The translations under genes were made by a program, and so were the position numbers. This document shows, piece by piece, positions 32,872-41,244 of a stretch of 64,000 bases of DNA (positions within the stretch are counted from its first letter, which is position 1; each line of letters begins with the position of its first letter). The notes under the pieces were generated by a model, which made no database searches, had not been told where the DNA came from, and saw only the letters and a program-made list of their open reading frames with translations. Source of the stretch: Hymenobacter frigidus (GTDB lineage: Bacteria; Bacteroidota; Bacteroidia; Cytophagales; Hymenobacteraceae); assembly GCF_014640435.1 (NCBI RefSeq), contig NZ_BMGY01000010.1:52833-116832 (forward strand). Reading direction: 5' to 3'.

Positions 32872-34152
32872 TTACTGGGCCAGGGCAACAGCGGGCTCGC
32901 GCTCCAAGTCGAACAGCCCGTTGAGCAACTCCATCAGCTGGCCGGGCTCGCCCCGCTTGCAGGCCGCTTTGAGCTGCAGCACGGGCTGTTTGAGCACCTT
33001 TTGCATCAGCGACTTCGTGATTTCGTCCAACAGAATGGCTTCGGCGGGGCTCATTTTCTTGCCGAAGCGCAGCATTTCTTCCTGCCGCAGCTGCTCCAGG
33101 GCGTTTTTCAGTTTTTGAATGGTGGGCGACACTTCCATCTCCCCGCTCCAGTCCTGCAACCCAGCCATGCTTTCGGCAATAATGGCCCGCACCTGGGGCA
33201 CGGCGGCCAGCCGCCGCTCCAAAGCCGCCGACGCTTTGCTCTGGATGGCATCGAGCGGGTAAAGCAGCACGCCGGGCACCGCCTCCACCGCGCTGGCGAT
33301 GCTGCGGGGCACGGATAGGTCGACGAAGTATTTGTGACTAAGCACCGGCGCCCGGGCCAGCAGCTGGGGTGTGATGATGGGCGTGGGTGCTGCCACGGAC
33401 GAAATCACGACATCGGCCTCTTGAATACCGTGAGCCAAATCGGCAAAATCCAACACGTGTACTCCGCACTCGGCCGCCAGGGCGTCGGCCCCGGCCCGCG
33501 TCCGGTTGCAGATGGTGACGTGCCGGAACCGGCTGCTGGCCCCGAAATAGCGGGCCACGTCGGCGCCAAATGCGCCGGCTCCCACCAGCAGCACCCGCGG
33601 GCTGGCCAGGTGCGCCGTCAGGTCTTCTACCAGCTGCAGCGCGGCGTAGGCCACCGAGGCCGCGCCGTCGCAAAAACCCGTTTCCTGGCGCACCCGCTTG
33701 TGGCTGAAAAATACGGTGTGAAGCAACCGGTGCAGAAACGGCCCGGCCGCGGCCGCATCGGCCGACCATTGGTAGGCCTGTTTCACCTGATGACTAATCT
33801 GCTGGTCGCCGATTACTTGCGCATCCAGTCCCATGGCCACCTCGAAAAGGTGCTGCACAGCGGCCTTGGCACTGGTGATGCTGACGAAGTAAGGGGCTAT
33901 CCGGGTGCTGTCGGCCACGTTTTTCAGCCGAGCCAACTCGTCGATAATGACGGCACTCTGGTCCTGCACGGCGCTGTAGTAAACTTCCGTGCGGTTGCAG
34001 GTGCTGAGCACCAGCACATCGGCCAGGCCCGGCTGGCCCCGCAGCGTGGTTAGCAAGGTGCGGCAAGCGGGTTCGTCCAATGCCAGCAGCTCCCGAATGG
34101 CGAGCGGCGCTTGCTGCTGGGTAAGACTGACAACCTTAAAGCGCTGATTCAT
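32872..34152 (-). CDS. hemA: Glutamyl-tRNA reductase
   Basis: 426 residues from ATG 34152, where the product begins MNQRFKVVSLTQQQAPLAIREL; the longer open frame to 34260 adds nonconserved residues. The catalytic Cys is in STCNRTEVYYSA (about 48-59), the NADPH-binding motif is VLLVGAGAFGADVARYF (about 185-200), and the C-terminal dimerisation helices are present. It reduces Glu-tRNA to glutamate-1-semialdehyde, the first committed step to heme. Heme is also the source of biliverdin for the phytochrome. Its promoter region holds the FNR-like box D'. Confidence 0.95.
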   Translation of the reverse strand: MNQRFKVVSLTQQQAPLAIRELLALDEPACRTLLTTLRGQPGLADVLVLSTCNRTEVYYSAVQDQSAVIIDELARLKNVADSTRIAPYFVSITSAKAAVQHLFEVAMGLDAQVIGDQQISHQVKQAYQWSADAAAAGPFLHRLLHTVFFSHKRVRQETGFCDGAASVAYAALQLVEDLTAHLASPRVLLVGAGAFGADVARYFGASSRFRHVTICNRTRAGADALAAECGVHVLDFADLAHGIQEADVVISSVAAPTPIITPQLLARAPVLSHKYFVDLSVPRSIASAVEAVPGVLLYPLDAIQSKASAALERRLAAVPQVRAIIAESMAGLQDWSGEMEVSPTIQKLKNALEQLRQEEMLRFGKKMSPAEAILLDEITKSLMQKVLKQPVLQLKAACKRGEPGQLMELLNGLFDLEREPAVALAQ

Positions 34153-34215
34153 GCGAGGAAACAAAGTAGCGTAAAATTGGGCAACCCATGCCCTCACGGG
34201 TGGGGCAGCCGCTAA

Positions 34216-34223
34216 CAAAGGTC
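34216..34223 (-). promoter_or_regulatory. -7-like box of hemA
   Basis: Minus strand GACCTTTG, one mismatch from TAnnTTTG, 30.5 bp from the centre of box D'. Confidence 0.45.
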
Positions 34224-34247
34224 CCTGCTGTCTGATGGTGGAAAGTA

Positions 34248-34259
34248 TGACACCCGTCA
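34248..34259. promoter_or_regulatory. FNR-like palindrome, box D'
   Basis: TGACACCCGTCA is a perfect palindrome of TGAC half-sites with a 4-base spacer, facing hemA. Confidence 0.55.
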
Positions 34260-34269
34260 CTTTCCCACC

Positions 34270-34283
34270 TGATAGGTGTCATG
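34270..34283 (+). promoter_or_regulatory. FNR-like palindrome, box D
   Basis: TGATAGGTGTCATG; the centre is 29.5 bp upstream of the plus-strand -7 box TATCTTTG, a layout typical for an activator at about -41.5. Confidence 0.6.
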
Positions 34284-34304
34284 ACGGGCCGCCCCGGGCA
34301 AGGG

Positions 34305-34312
34305 TATCTTTG
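34305..34312 (+). promoter_or_regulatory. -7 promoter box upstream of the bestrophin gene
   Basis: TATCTTTG, a perfect TAnnTTTG. Confidence 0.6.
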
Positions 34313-34717
34313 AAATGTATAACCGGTGATTCACCCGTCCGCATACCAGTTGATGCGAACGGCCGGTTAGTTGCCGTTTGTGTCATTCGTTTATCTCTGC
34401 TTCTCAGCGCTCTGGCGCTCTTTAATGAAACACCGTATTCTTCACGAGTCCGCTTCTTTACTGCTAGAATACAACGTTCTGCAGAACTACATACATACTA
34501 TTGGGGCGCGGGACCAAACACCGGACTTAAAAATCAAGCCGTGGTTTATTCGATGGACTCCGTAAGTCGGCGCTCTACCGAAGAGGTACTGCGGGGCATC
34601 ACGGGCGGTACCTTCGCTGGCTTCGACGACGTAGCTACAGCCCGGCGGGCGCTGCTGAGCAGCTGGTCGAGCCGGCTATGGTCCAATTTCCAACGGCGTA
34701 ATCACCACCTCTTTACT

Positions 34718-35629
34718 ATGCTGCTCAACGCTCGGCTTCCCCTGCGCTACATTTTCAAGCACGTCCAGCCCGATGTCGTTCGGGTGCTGCTCATCTCCAT
34801 CTGCTTCCATTTACTGAAGCTCTCGCTCGGCGAGTACCTGCCGCTGATTCCCCTGCAACTGCCCACCATCCTGGGCAGTTCCATTGCTTTGCTCCTGGCC
34901 TTTAAAACCAGCCAGTCATACGACCGGTGGTGGGAGGCCCGCAAGATTTGGGGCGCCATCGTCAACGACTCGCGCACGCTGGTGCTGCAGGCCCGCACGT
35001 TTGTGCCCGACGAATTGCTGCGTCCGCAGGCCCCGGATTCGCCCTTACGAACGGTTGCCTACCGCCAAATTGCCTGGTGCTACTGCCTCGGCCAGTCGTT
35101 GCGCGGGCTGGACCCCCAGGCCGGACTAGCGGCCCATCTATCGGCGCAAGACCTGGCCTATCTGCAGCTTCACGCCAACAAACCCCTCGCCCTGCTGGCC
35201 CTGCACACCGACCAGCTGAAAGCGTTGTTGCAGGCCGGTGCCATCAACGCCTACCAGCAGGTGCAAGTCGATGCCACGCTGGTGCGCCTCTGCGATTCGA
35301 TGGGCCAGGCCGAACGCATCAAAACCACGGTGTTTCCGGTGAGCTACCGGCTGCTCGTGTACTTCTTCATCTACCTGTTTCTGATGACGCTGTCCCTGGG
35401 CCTGGTCAAGACCATTGGGCTGTGGGAAATCCCGGTACTGCTGACCACCGCTTCCTCGTTTTTCCTGCTGGAGCGCACAGCCCGCTACCTGCAAGACCCG
35501 TTCAACAACAAGCCAACCGACACGCCGGTCACGGCCATTGCCCGCACCGTCGAAATCAACCTCAAGCAGCTGTTGCAGGAGCCCAACGTGCCGGAGCCAC
35601 TGGCCCCCGAGGCATTTTACCTGATGTGA
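34718..35629 (+). CDS. Bestrophin-family anion channel
   Basis: 303 residues from ATG 34718, which matches the usual bacterial length and N-terminus (MLLNARLPLRYIFKHVQPD). The family signature is LPTILGSSIALLLAFKTSQSYDRWWEARKIWG (about 50-80), with four membrane helices overall and a second pair near 205-250. Bacterial bestrophins form pentameric channels; some conduct anions such as chloride or bicarbonate, and the Klebsiella homologue conducts cations. An in-frame ATG at 34553 would add 55 residues of unclear value. Box D and a -7 box lie upstream. Confidence 0.9.
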   Translation: MLLNARLPLRYIFKHVQPDVVRVLLISICFHLLKLSLGEYLPLIPLQLPTILGSSIALLLAFKTSQSYDRWWEARKIWGAIVNDSRTLVLQARTFVPDELLRPQAPDSPLRTVAYRQIAWCYCLGQSLRGLDPQAGLAAHLSAQDLAYLQLHANKPLALLALHTDQLKALLQAGAINAYQQVQVDATLVRLCDSMGQAERIKTTVFPVSYRLLVYFFIYLFLMTLSLGLVKTIGLWEIPVLLTTASSFFLLERTARYLQDPFNNKPTDTPVTAIARTVEINLKQLLQEPNVPEPLAPEAFYLM

Positions 35630-35710
35630 AGCCGGTGCCCGCCTGGCCGGATTTCGCTGGTTGAAGAGCAAGCCAAGGCGGGAAACGTGACAAAACTCAG
35701 GCACACCACC

Positions 35711-35724
35711 TGACCCTCATCATG
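35711..35724 (+). promoter_or_regulatory. FNR-like palindrome, box E
   Basis: TGACCCTCATCATG, with its centre 29.5 bp upstream of the -7-like box GACTTTTG (35746-35753). Confidence 0.55.
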
Positions 35725-35745
35725 TGAAGGCATCAGCCGATGCGG

Positions 35746-35753
35746 GACTTTTG
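35746..35753 (+). promoter_or_regulatory. -7-like box of the PepSY-like gene
   Basis: GACTTTTG, one mismatch from TAnnTTTG, about 110 bases before the ATG at 35861. Confidence 0.45.
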
Positions 35754-35860
35754 TGAGTACCCGCACAACGGACCAAAGGTGCCGTTTCATGATTACAAAG
35801 GCAATGAAGGCGGCTTCGGCCCGATTCCACCACCATAGAACTGACCGGAAGTTCTCCGCT

Positions 35861-36307
35861 ATGAAAACCCTCCTCTGGCTTTGCGCGGCCCTGTTGTTAG
35901 CCGGCAGCAGCCACGCCCAACTAATCAGCCCCGACCTGGTGCCGCCGTTGGCCTTCGTCGCCCTGCAGCAGCAGTACCCGCACGCCACCAAAGTGCAGTG
36001 GAAAAAGACGCAGGGGTTGTACCAAGCCAGCTTTAATCAAGACCAGGACCAGCAATTCATTCGGTTCAGCGACAATGGGGATGTGGAAGCTACCGGCGTA
36101 CCCTTGGCTATCAGCGCCTTGCCCGCCAGCGTGCGCCACACACTGGTGGCGCACTACCCCAGCCGCAAAGTTTGCCAAGCCGCCAAATTCGTAAACGCCC
36201 GCACGGAGGCCATCACCTACGAGGCCGCCACCTGCGAAAGCAACCTCAGCCGCACGCTGGTCTTTACCGCCGACGGCCGCAAAATGCGTCAGACCAGCCA
36301 CCGATAG
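35861..36307 (+). CDS. Exported PepSY-like domain protein
   Basis: 148 residues from ATG 35861, where a clear signal peptide begins (MKTLLWLCAALLLAGSSHAQ, cleavage after SHA). The frame is open upstream but lacks such a signal. The mature part, VALQQQYPHATKVQWKKTQGLYQASF and so on, follows the PepSY-like pattern of small periplasmic Bacteroidota proteins. It has one unpaired-looking Cys pair (KVCQAA, ATCESN) that may form a disulfide. The function is unknown. The promoter has an FNR-like box in the standard position. Confidence 0.8.
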   Translation: MKTLLWLCAALLLAGSSHAQLISPDLVPPLAFVALQQQYPHATKVQWKKTQGLYQASFNQDQDQQFIRFSDNGDVEATGVPLAISALPASVRHTLVAHYPSRKVCQAAKFVNARTEAITYEAATCESNLSRTLVFTADGRKMRQTSHR

Positions 36308-36334
36308 ACGGAACCCTGCTGGTGAGCAACGGCC

Positions 36335-38968
36335 TCAAGCCGCCACCTGAGCTGGCATGGCAGCCTCAACCTTGACAGCCGGAGGCTGCTCGGCGGGTTG
36401 TTCCCGGCGGCGGCTGATAAGCTTCTGAAGCTCTACCGCCCAGAAAACCACGCTCGACACGACCACCGTAAGGCCCAGCTCCGTCCACGTCAGCGGCTGC
36501 GTACTGAACAGGTCGTTGAAGAAGGGCGTGTACAGTATCATCAGGTGCAGCGCCGCGGTCAGCGCCACGGCCCCCAGCAGGGGCTTGTTGGACAGCAGGC
36601 CAATGCTGAAAATTGACTCTTGCCGCGACCGGATAGCCAGCGCCAGGCCCAACTGACTGAAGCAGAGCACCGTGAAGGCCATGGTCTGCCAGTGCGCAAT
36701 GCCGCTACGCAACGCCCAGGCCTCCGTGCCGATAGTCAGTCCTCCAACGAGCACCCCGACCAGGACAATGAACCAACCCAACCCGTTGGCAAAGATGGTT
36801 TGGCGCGGGTCGATGGGCGGGCGCTGCATACTGCGGGCTTCCGAAGGCTCGTAGGCCAGAGCCAGGCCGGGCAGGCCATCGGTTATCAGGTTAATCCACA
36901 GGATGTGGATGGCCAGCAGGGGAACGGGCAAGCCAAAGAGCGGTGCCACGAAGAGGGCCACGATTTCGCCCGCGCTGCCGGCCAGGATGTAGCGGATGAA
37001 TTTGAGGATGTTGTCGAAGATGCGCCGTCCGTGCCGCACGGCATGCACAATGGTCGCAAAGTTGTCGTCGAGCAGAATCATGGCGGCGGCTTCCTTGGCC
37101 ACCTCCGTACCATTGATGCCCATGGCCACGCCGATGTCGGCGTTTTTCAGGGCCGGCGCGTCGTTCACGCCGTCGCCGGTCATGGCCACGAACTGGTGCC
37201 GGGCCTGCAGAGCGCTGATGATGCGCAGCTTCTGGGCCGGGTCCACGCGGGCGTACACCCGCACTTTTTCCACCACCGCCGCAAAGGCGGGCTCGTCTAG
37301 CTTGGTCAGCTCCGGCCCGGTCAGGACCAGCTCGTCGGGCTTGGACAAGATGCCCAGCTGTTCGGCAATGGCCTTGGCGGTGAGCGGGTGGTCGCCGGTA
37401 ATCATCACGGCGATGATGCCGGCCGTTTTGCATTCAGCCACGGCCTGCCGGGCCTCCTCTCGGGGCGGGTCAATCAGGCCCGCGAAGCCGATGAAGCTCA
37501 GCCCGGTTTCGACGGTGGCGGGCGTGATTTCGGCCGGCATGGCGGGCAGCAGCTTGGCGGCGTAGCCCAGCACCCGGAAGCCCTTGGCGGCCAGCTCGTC
37601 CACGCGTCGCCGCAGGTCGGGGATTTCGGCCTGCTGCCCCTGCTCAAGCTGGTCGAACAGCGCGCTCAGCGCCCCCTTGGTGATGCACAGTACGCCCTGG
37701 TCGGTTTGGTGCAATGTCGTCATGCACTTCCGCTCCGAATCGAAGGGCAATTCCCCGACGCGCGGAAACCGGCTTTCGAGGGCCGCGCGGGCGTGGTCCT
37801 TCCCGGCGGCGTACTGCACCAGGGCCACCTCGGTGGAGTCGCCCAGCCAGTTGCCGGCGGGGTCCTGGGTCACGTCGTTGTTGAGGGCCATGGCGGCCAG
37901 CAGACCGGTTTTGTTATCCAAAACCGGCAGGGCAAAGGCCGGCGCGGCGTAGACGTCCTCCACCGTCATTTTGTTGAGCGTGAGCGTGCCCGTTTTGTCG
38001 GTGCAGATGTAGGTGACCGAGCCCAGCGTTTCCACGGCCGGCAGCTTGCGGATGAGGGCCTGGTCCTTTATCAGCCGCTTGGCCCCCAGGGCCAGCGAAA
38101 CGGTGACCAGCGCGGGCAGGGCTTCGGGCAGCGCGGCTATGGCCAGCGAGATGGACACCAGCAGCAGGTTGCCCAACGGCTCGCCCCGCAGCCAGCCCAC
38201 CCCAAAAAAAAGCGCCCCGATAACCAACGCCACCCCCGACAGGTACTTGCCCAGCGTAGCCAGCCGCTTTTGCAGGGGCGTCACCGTTTCCTCGGTTTGG
38301 ATGAGCTTGGCAATCTTGCCCAGCTCGGTTTTCATGCCAGTAGCCACCACGTAGGCCGTGGCCCGGCCATTGGTTACAAAGGTGCCCTTGTGGCCCATGT
38401 TCACCCGGTCGCCGAGCGGGTGCTCGCCGGCGGGCAGCGGGTCCGGATTTTTCTCCACATTGGCCGACTCGCCCGTTAGCGACGACTCGTCCACTTTCAG
38501 CGCGTGCGTTTCAATGAAGCGCACGTCGGCCGGAATCACGTCGCCGGCTTCCAGCACCGCCACGTCGCCAGGCACCAGGTCGGCGGCCGCGATTTCCACG
38601 GTTTGGCCATTACGCAGCACCTGGGCCTGGTTAGCCGCCATCTTTTGGAGGGCTTCCATGGCCTTGTCGGCCCGGTATTCCTGGATGAACCCGATGAGGG
38701 CGTTCAGGACGACAATTGCCAGAATCACATAAGTGGATTTCCATTCGCCCACCGCCCCCGACACCGCCGCCGCCGCCAGCAGCACCAGAATCATCACATC
38801 GGCCAGCTGGTGCAGTAGCAACTGGCCAATAGTTTTCTTTTTGGCGTCGGCCAGCTGGTTGGGGCCATATTCGGCTAGCCGCTGCTGAGCCGTGGCCGCA
38901 TCGAGCCCGGCGGGGGTGGCGTGCAGCTCCTGCGCGACATCGGCAATCGGAACAAGGTGATAATCCAT
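36335..38968 (-). CDS. Cation-transporting P-type ATPase (P2A, Ca-type)
   Basis: 877 residues from ATG 38968; the longer open frame to 39187 is the wrong frame of the stress protein gene. N-terminal cation ATPase domain (ATAQQRLAEYGPNQL), actuator LTGES, helix 4 motif PEALP, phosphorylation site CTDKTGTLT, nucleotide domain, GDGVNDAPAL hinge, and C-terminal helices. PEALP and overall length match the P2A (SERCA/PMR1-like) pumps, so export of Ca2+ or Mn2+ is likely. It lies 61 bases downstream of a stress protein gene on the same strand and may share its promoter. Confidence 0.93.
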   Translation of the reverse strand: MDYHLVPIADVAQELHATPAGLDAATAQQRLAEYGPNQLADAKKKTIGQLLLHQLADVMILVLLAAAAVSGAVGEWKSTYVILAIVVLNALIGFIQEYRADKAMEALQKMAANQAQVLRNGQTVEIAAADLVPGDVAVLEAGDVIPADVRFIETHALKVDESSLTGESANVEKNPDPLPAGEHPLGDRVNMGHKGTFVTNGRATAYVVATGMKTELGKIAKLIQTEETVTPLQKRLATLGKYLSGVALVIGALFFGVGWLRGEPLGNLLLVSISLAIAALPEALPALVTVSLALGAKRLIKDQALIRKLPAVETLGSVTYICTDKTGTLTLNKMTVEDVYAAPAFALPVLDNKTGLLAAMALNNDVTQDPAGNWLGDSTEVALVQYAAGKDHARAALESRFPRVGELPFDSERKCMTTLHQTDQGVLCITKGALSALFDQLEQGQQAEIPDLRRRVDELAAKGFRVLGYAAKLLPAMPAEITPATVETGLSFIGFAGLIDPPREEARQAVAECKTAGIIAVMITGDHPLTAKAIAEQLGILSKPDELVLTGPELTKLDEPAFAAVVEKVRVYARVDPAQKLRIISALQARHQFVAMTGDGVNDAPALKNADIGVAMGINGTEVAKEAAAMILLDDNFATIVHAVRHGRRIFDNILKFIRYILAGSAGEIVALFVAPLFGLPVPLLAIHILWINLITDGLPGLALAYEPSEARSMQRPPIDPRQTIFANGLGWFIVLVGVLVGGLTIGTEAWALRSGIAHWQTMAFTVLCFSQLGLALAIRSRQESIFSIGLLSNKPLLGAVALTAALHLMILYTPFFNDLFSTQPLTWTELGLTVVVSSVVFWAVELQKLISRRREQPAEQPPAVKVEAAMPAQVAA

Positions 38969-39029
38969 GCGTAATCTGTGTATGAAACCCGATGGGGCAT
39001 TGCCTTTTGCTAAAACGGTATTTCGCTGT

Positions 39030-39854
39030 TTATTCCGCCGCGGGCAGCACCAGCACGGGCACGTTGCTGTGCAGCAGCACCTGCGCGCTGACGCTGTGGT
39101 GAAACAACTCACCCAGGAAGCTGCGCGGCCGGGCAATGAGCACCACCAAATCAAAATCTTCGGGACGGGCCGCGTCCAAAATGCCATCGGCCGGGTCGGT
39201 GGCGTTCATGTTCAGGGTCCGAATGGGCAGCGCCAAGTCGGCGGTCAGGCCCGTCTGCTGGACTATTTGCAGCGCTGCCGCCGCATTTTCATCCGGGTCG
39301 GTGTTTTCTGTCACGTGCAGCACGGTCAGCTCCGCCTGCAAGGCAGCGAACAGGTCCCGCACGGCTTCTGCGGGTTGGCCGAGCGAGAAGTCCTCGCCGT
39401 CCGCGGCCAGCAATATTCGCCGCGGTGGATTTGCGGCGTGGGCGTTGGGCGGCACCACCAGCATGGGATACAGGGCGGTGCGCAAGAGGTCGAGGGCCGT
39501 AGTGCTGACCAGTTCGTCAGGGGTGTCTTCCGTATTGGGCCGGCCCAGCACGATTAGGGTTGGGTGGTGGCGGCGCACGGCATCGGCCACGGCGTCGGTC
39601 ACGCGGCCGTGGCCTATTTCGGCTACTGCTGGCACCGGCAGATTAGCGACAATGCCGTTTAGCGCCAACTCAACTGCGGGCTGGTCGAGGTCCGGCAACT
39701 TCCCGGTGAGCAGTTCCGGGTCAATTAGGGAGTCGCGGTGCACGTGCAGCAGCACCAGCCTGGCCCCCAGCGGCGTGGCCAGGTCGGTGGCATAGTCGAG
39801 GGCTTGGTTGGCAGTCTTTAGAAAGTCGGTGAGAACAAGCAGGGAAAGGGCCAT
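39030..39854 (-). CDS. Universal stress protein, tandem UspA domains (third copy)
   Basis: 274 residues from ATG 39854. It starts MALSLLVLTDFLKTANQALDYATDLATPL and ends HHSVSAQVLLHSNVPVLVLPAAE, closely parallel to the copies at 19065 and 20056. Two Usp halves, with ILLAADGEDFSLGQPAEAV opening the second. It is upstream of the P-type ATPase gene. No FNR-like box was found in its leader at the usual distance from a -7 box. Confidence 0.88.
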   Translation of the reverse strand: MALSLLVLTDFLKTANQALDYATDLATPLGARLVLLHVHRDSLIDPELLTGKLPDLDQPAVELALNGIVANLPVPAVAEIGHGRVTDAVADAVRRHHPTLIVLGRPNTEDTPDELVSTTALDLLRTALYPMLVVPPNAHAANPPRRILLAADGEDFSLGQPAEAVRDLFAALQAELTVLHVTENTDPDENAAAALQIVQQTGLTADLALPIRTLNMNATDPADGILDAARPEDFDLVVLIARPRSFLGELFHHSVSAQVLLHSNVPVLVLPAAE

Positions 39855-40370
39855 GGGAAGGGATTAGGCAAATGGTGAAGTCTACCGGTAAAGGACGAAT
39901 AAACGGTGGCAATCGGTATGCACCACGTCGGTCCTAATCAGCTTACGCAGTTCAGTGCCCATCAACCGGCTCAGCAGTGAGTATAGGAGCAGGAAGTATC
40001 CTGATGAGTACCTGACTATCCAAATTGCTTATAGCCAGCTACGGACAGGAAGTGACAAATTCTACCCGTCAGGCACCGCCACCACCCAGCTCGTGGTTGA
40101 GAAACAGCCGCCCGCAGCCAGCAGCAAATGGCCGATACCAGCGCTGACTTGCAAGCCCGCGCCTTTTTACGGGCATTTAGGCCTGGGATGGAACAAGACA
40201 TTGCCGGGCATTGTCAAACAGGCGTAGAAAACACTAATTCGCTGGGCCGGCTGTTTCTCCGCTCCTATCCTGAGCAAAACCCGTTGAGTTGGCCACATAC
40301 CGGCCAATTCCGTAACCTAAGGCACCCCCCTTTGCCTTACCTTTGTGCCCACCGTTCCCCTATTGTTGCC
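39855..40370. other. Intergenic region between the stress protein and DUF3606 genes
   Basis: About 515 bases, no supported gene until the small frame at 40371. The open frame running through 40128-40370 has no recognisable sequence. A perfect -7 box TACCTTTG lies at 40338-40345. Confidence 0.45.
40338..40345 (+). promoter_or_regulatory. -7 promoter box of the DUF3606 gene
   Basis: TACCTTTG, a perfect match, 26 bases before the GTG at 40371. Confidence 0.6.
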
Positions 40371-40535
40371 GTGCCTCCCTCCCCTCCCGCTGACCCAACC
40401 CGCATTCTACTTGCCTCCAATTTGGAGGTAAACTACTGGTGCCAAACGTTGAATTGCACCGAAACCCGGTTGCGCAATGCCGTGCTTGCCGTTGGGCCCT
40501 TGTCGGCGGACGTGCGCCTTTACCTGGCACGCTAA
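40371..40535 (+). CDS. DUF3606 small protein
   Basis: 54 residues from GTG 40371, just downstream of a perfect -7 box. The core LASNLEVNYWCQTLNCTETR and LRNAVLAVGPLSADVRLYL matches the DUF3606 pattern, in which a Tyr-Trp pair and an Ala-Val-Gly motif flank a helix. Members are small, often linked to stress, and of unknown function. The frame is open further upstream to 40128, but that part looks non-coding. Confidence 0.65.
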   Translation: MPPSPPADPTRILLASNLEVNYWCQTLNCTETRLRNAVLAVGPLSADVRLYLAR

Positions 40536-40942
40536 CCACCTCGATACTTGGTTTCTGTAGCAGTCGTGCAACCAACAGCCCTTCGCGGCCTCGGGCACGA
40601 CCCCACCGGCTGTCGTTCATTACTGAGGCCCGTGTACCCGTCCCTGCTGTCCTTCAGCCTGGCCCAGATTACCACCCCTGTTGCGGCAATATTCTGCCTA
40701 TGCGCCTGCTGGAGCGCCGCTTAACCAATTCAGAAGCAGTGCTCAGGCAACTCTTCCTGCCCGCCTGGTGAATCTGAATGGCACCCGAGAACCATCCCCG
40801 AATGCATCCGTTCAGCGGGCTCTCCCGGCATGGTTTCAGTATGCTTTTCACCGCTTCCTTATCCGATGTAAAACGGGTATTTTCACAACGGACCGAGGGC
40901 AAATCGGGAGTTTGGACAATAAAATCGGGAGACCGTAAAATA
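40536..40942. other. Unassigned region before the tRNA terminator
   Basis: About 400 bases in which I see no supported gene, repeat or regulatory signal. Several short frames are open in both directions without recognisable products. Confidence 0.4.
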
Positions 40943-40977
40943 AAAAACCCTCACTGCGCACTGCAGTGAGGGTTTTT
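40943..40977. terminator. Terminator of the tRNA-Val gene
   Basis: A 15-bp perfect stem (AAAAACCCTCACTGC with its complement) around the loop GCACT, ending in a T run on the minus strand right after the tRNA 3' end. Confidence 0.85.
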
Positions 40978-40979
40978 GT

Positions 40980-41053
40980 GAGGCGTATTGGGCTCGAACC
41001 AACGACCTCCACCGTGTCAGGGTGGCGCTCTAAACCAACTGAGCTAACACCCC
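40980..41053 (-). tRNA. tRNA-Val (anticodon GAC)
   Basis: Read on the minus strand, the 74 bases fold into a full cloverleaf: acceptor GGGGTGT with ACGCCTC, D arm TAGCTCAGTTGGTTTAGAGC, anticodon stem CCACC/GGTGG enclosing the loop CTGACAC (anticodon GAC), and T arm with GGTTCGAGCC. The terminal CCA is not encoded. A perfect -7 box lies 33 bases upstream. Confidence 0.95.
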
Positions 41054-41085
41054 GGAATTGATTGCCCCCAATGGTGCAACTGCCC

Positions 41086-41093
41086 CAAAGGTA
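41086..41093 (-). promoter_or_regulatory. -7 promoter box of the tRNA-Val gene
   Basis: Minus strand TACCTTTG, perfect TAnnTTTG. Confidence 0.65.
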
Positions 41094-41244
41094 GCTGGTG
41101 GGCAGCCATAGCTAGCTGTGTGGGCGAGTTTTTTTTACTTAGCCTGGCCCACACAGGCAACCTTATAGCCCCGGAAAAGTATAGGGGCGAACGAGAATAC
41201 TAATTTTTCTCAACTTGGAGACATCACTTCCCCCTCTTTCATCC

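Larger units (their letters stand above)
34153..34717. other. Divergent promoter region and long leader of the bestrophin gene
   Basis: About 565 bases. It contains FNR-like palindromes D' (34248-34259) and D (34270-34281), a minus-strand -7-like box GACCTTTG (34223-34216) for hemA, and a plus-strand box TATCTTTG (34305-34312). The stretch 34320-34717 stays open in the bestrophin frame, so either a long leader or an N-terminal extension (from ATG 34553) is possible. Confidence 0.55.

Noticed and set aside
34371..34565. 64-residue frame in the bestrophin leader
   Set aside because: No recognisable sequence and no start signal; it overlaps a frame that stays open into the bestrophin.
38969..39187. 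N-terminal extension of the P-type ATPase
   Set aside because: These 73 residues are a shifted frame of the universal stress protein gene, rich in Cys and Trp; the pump starts at 38968.
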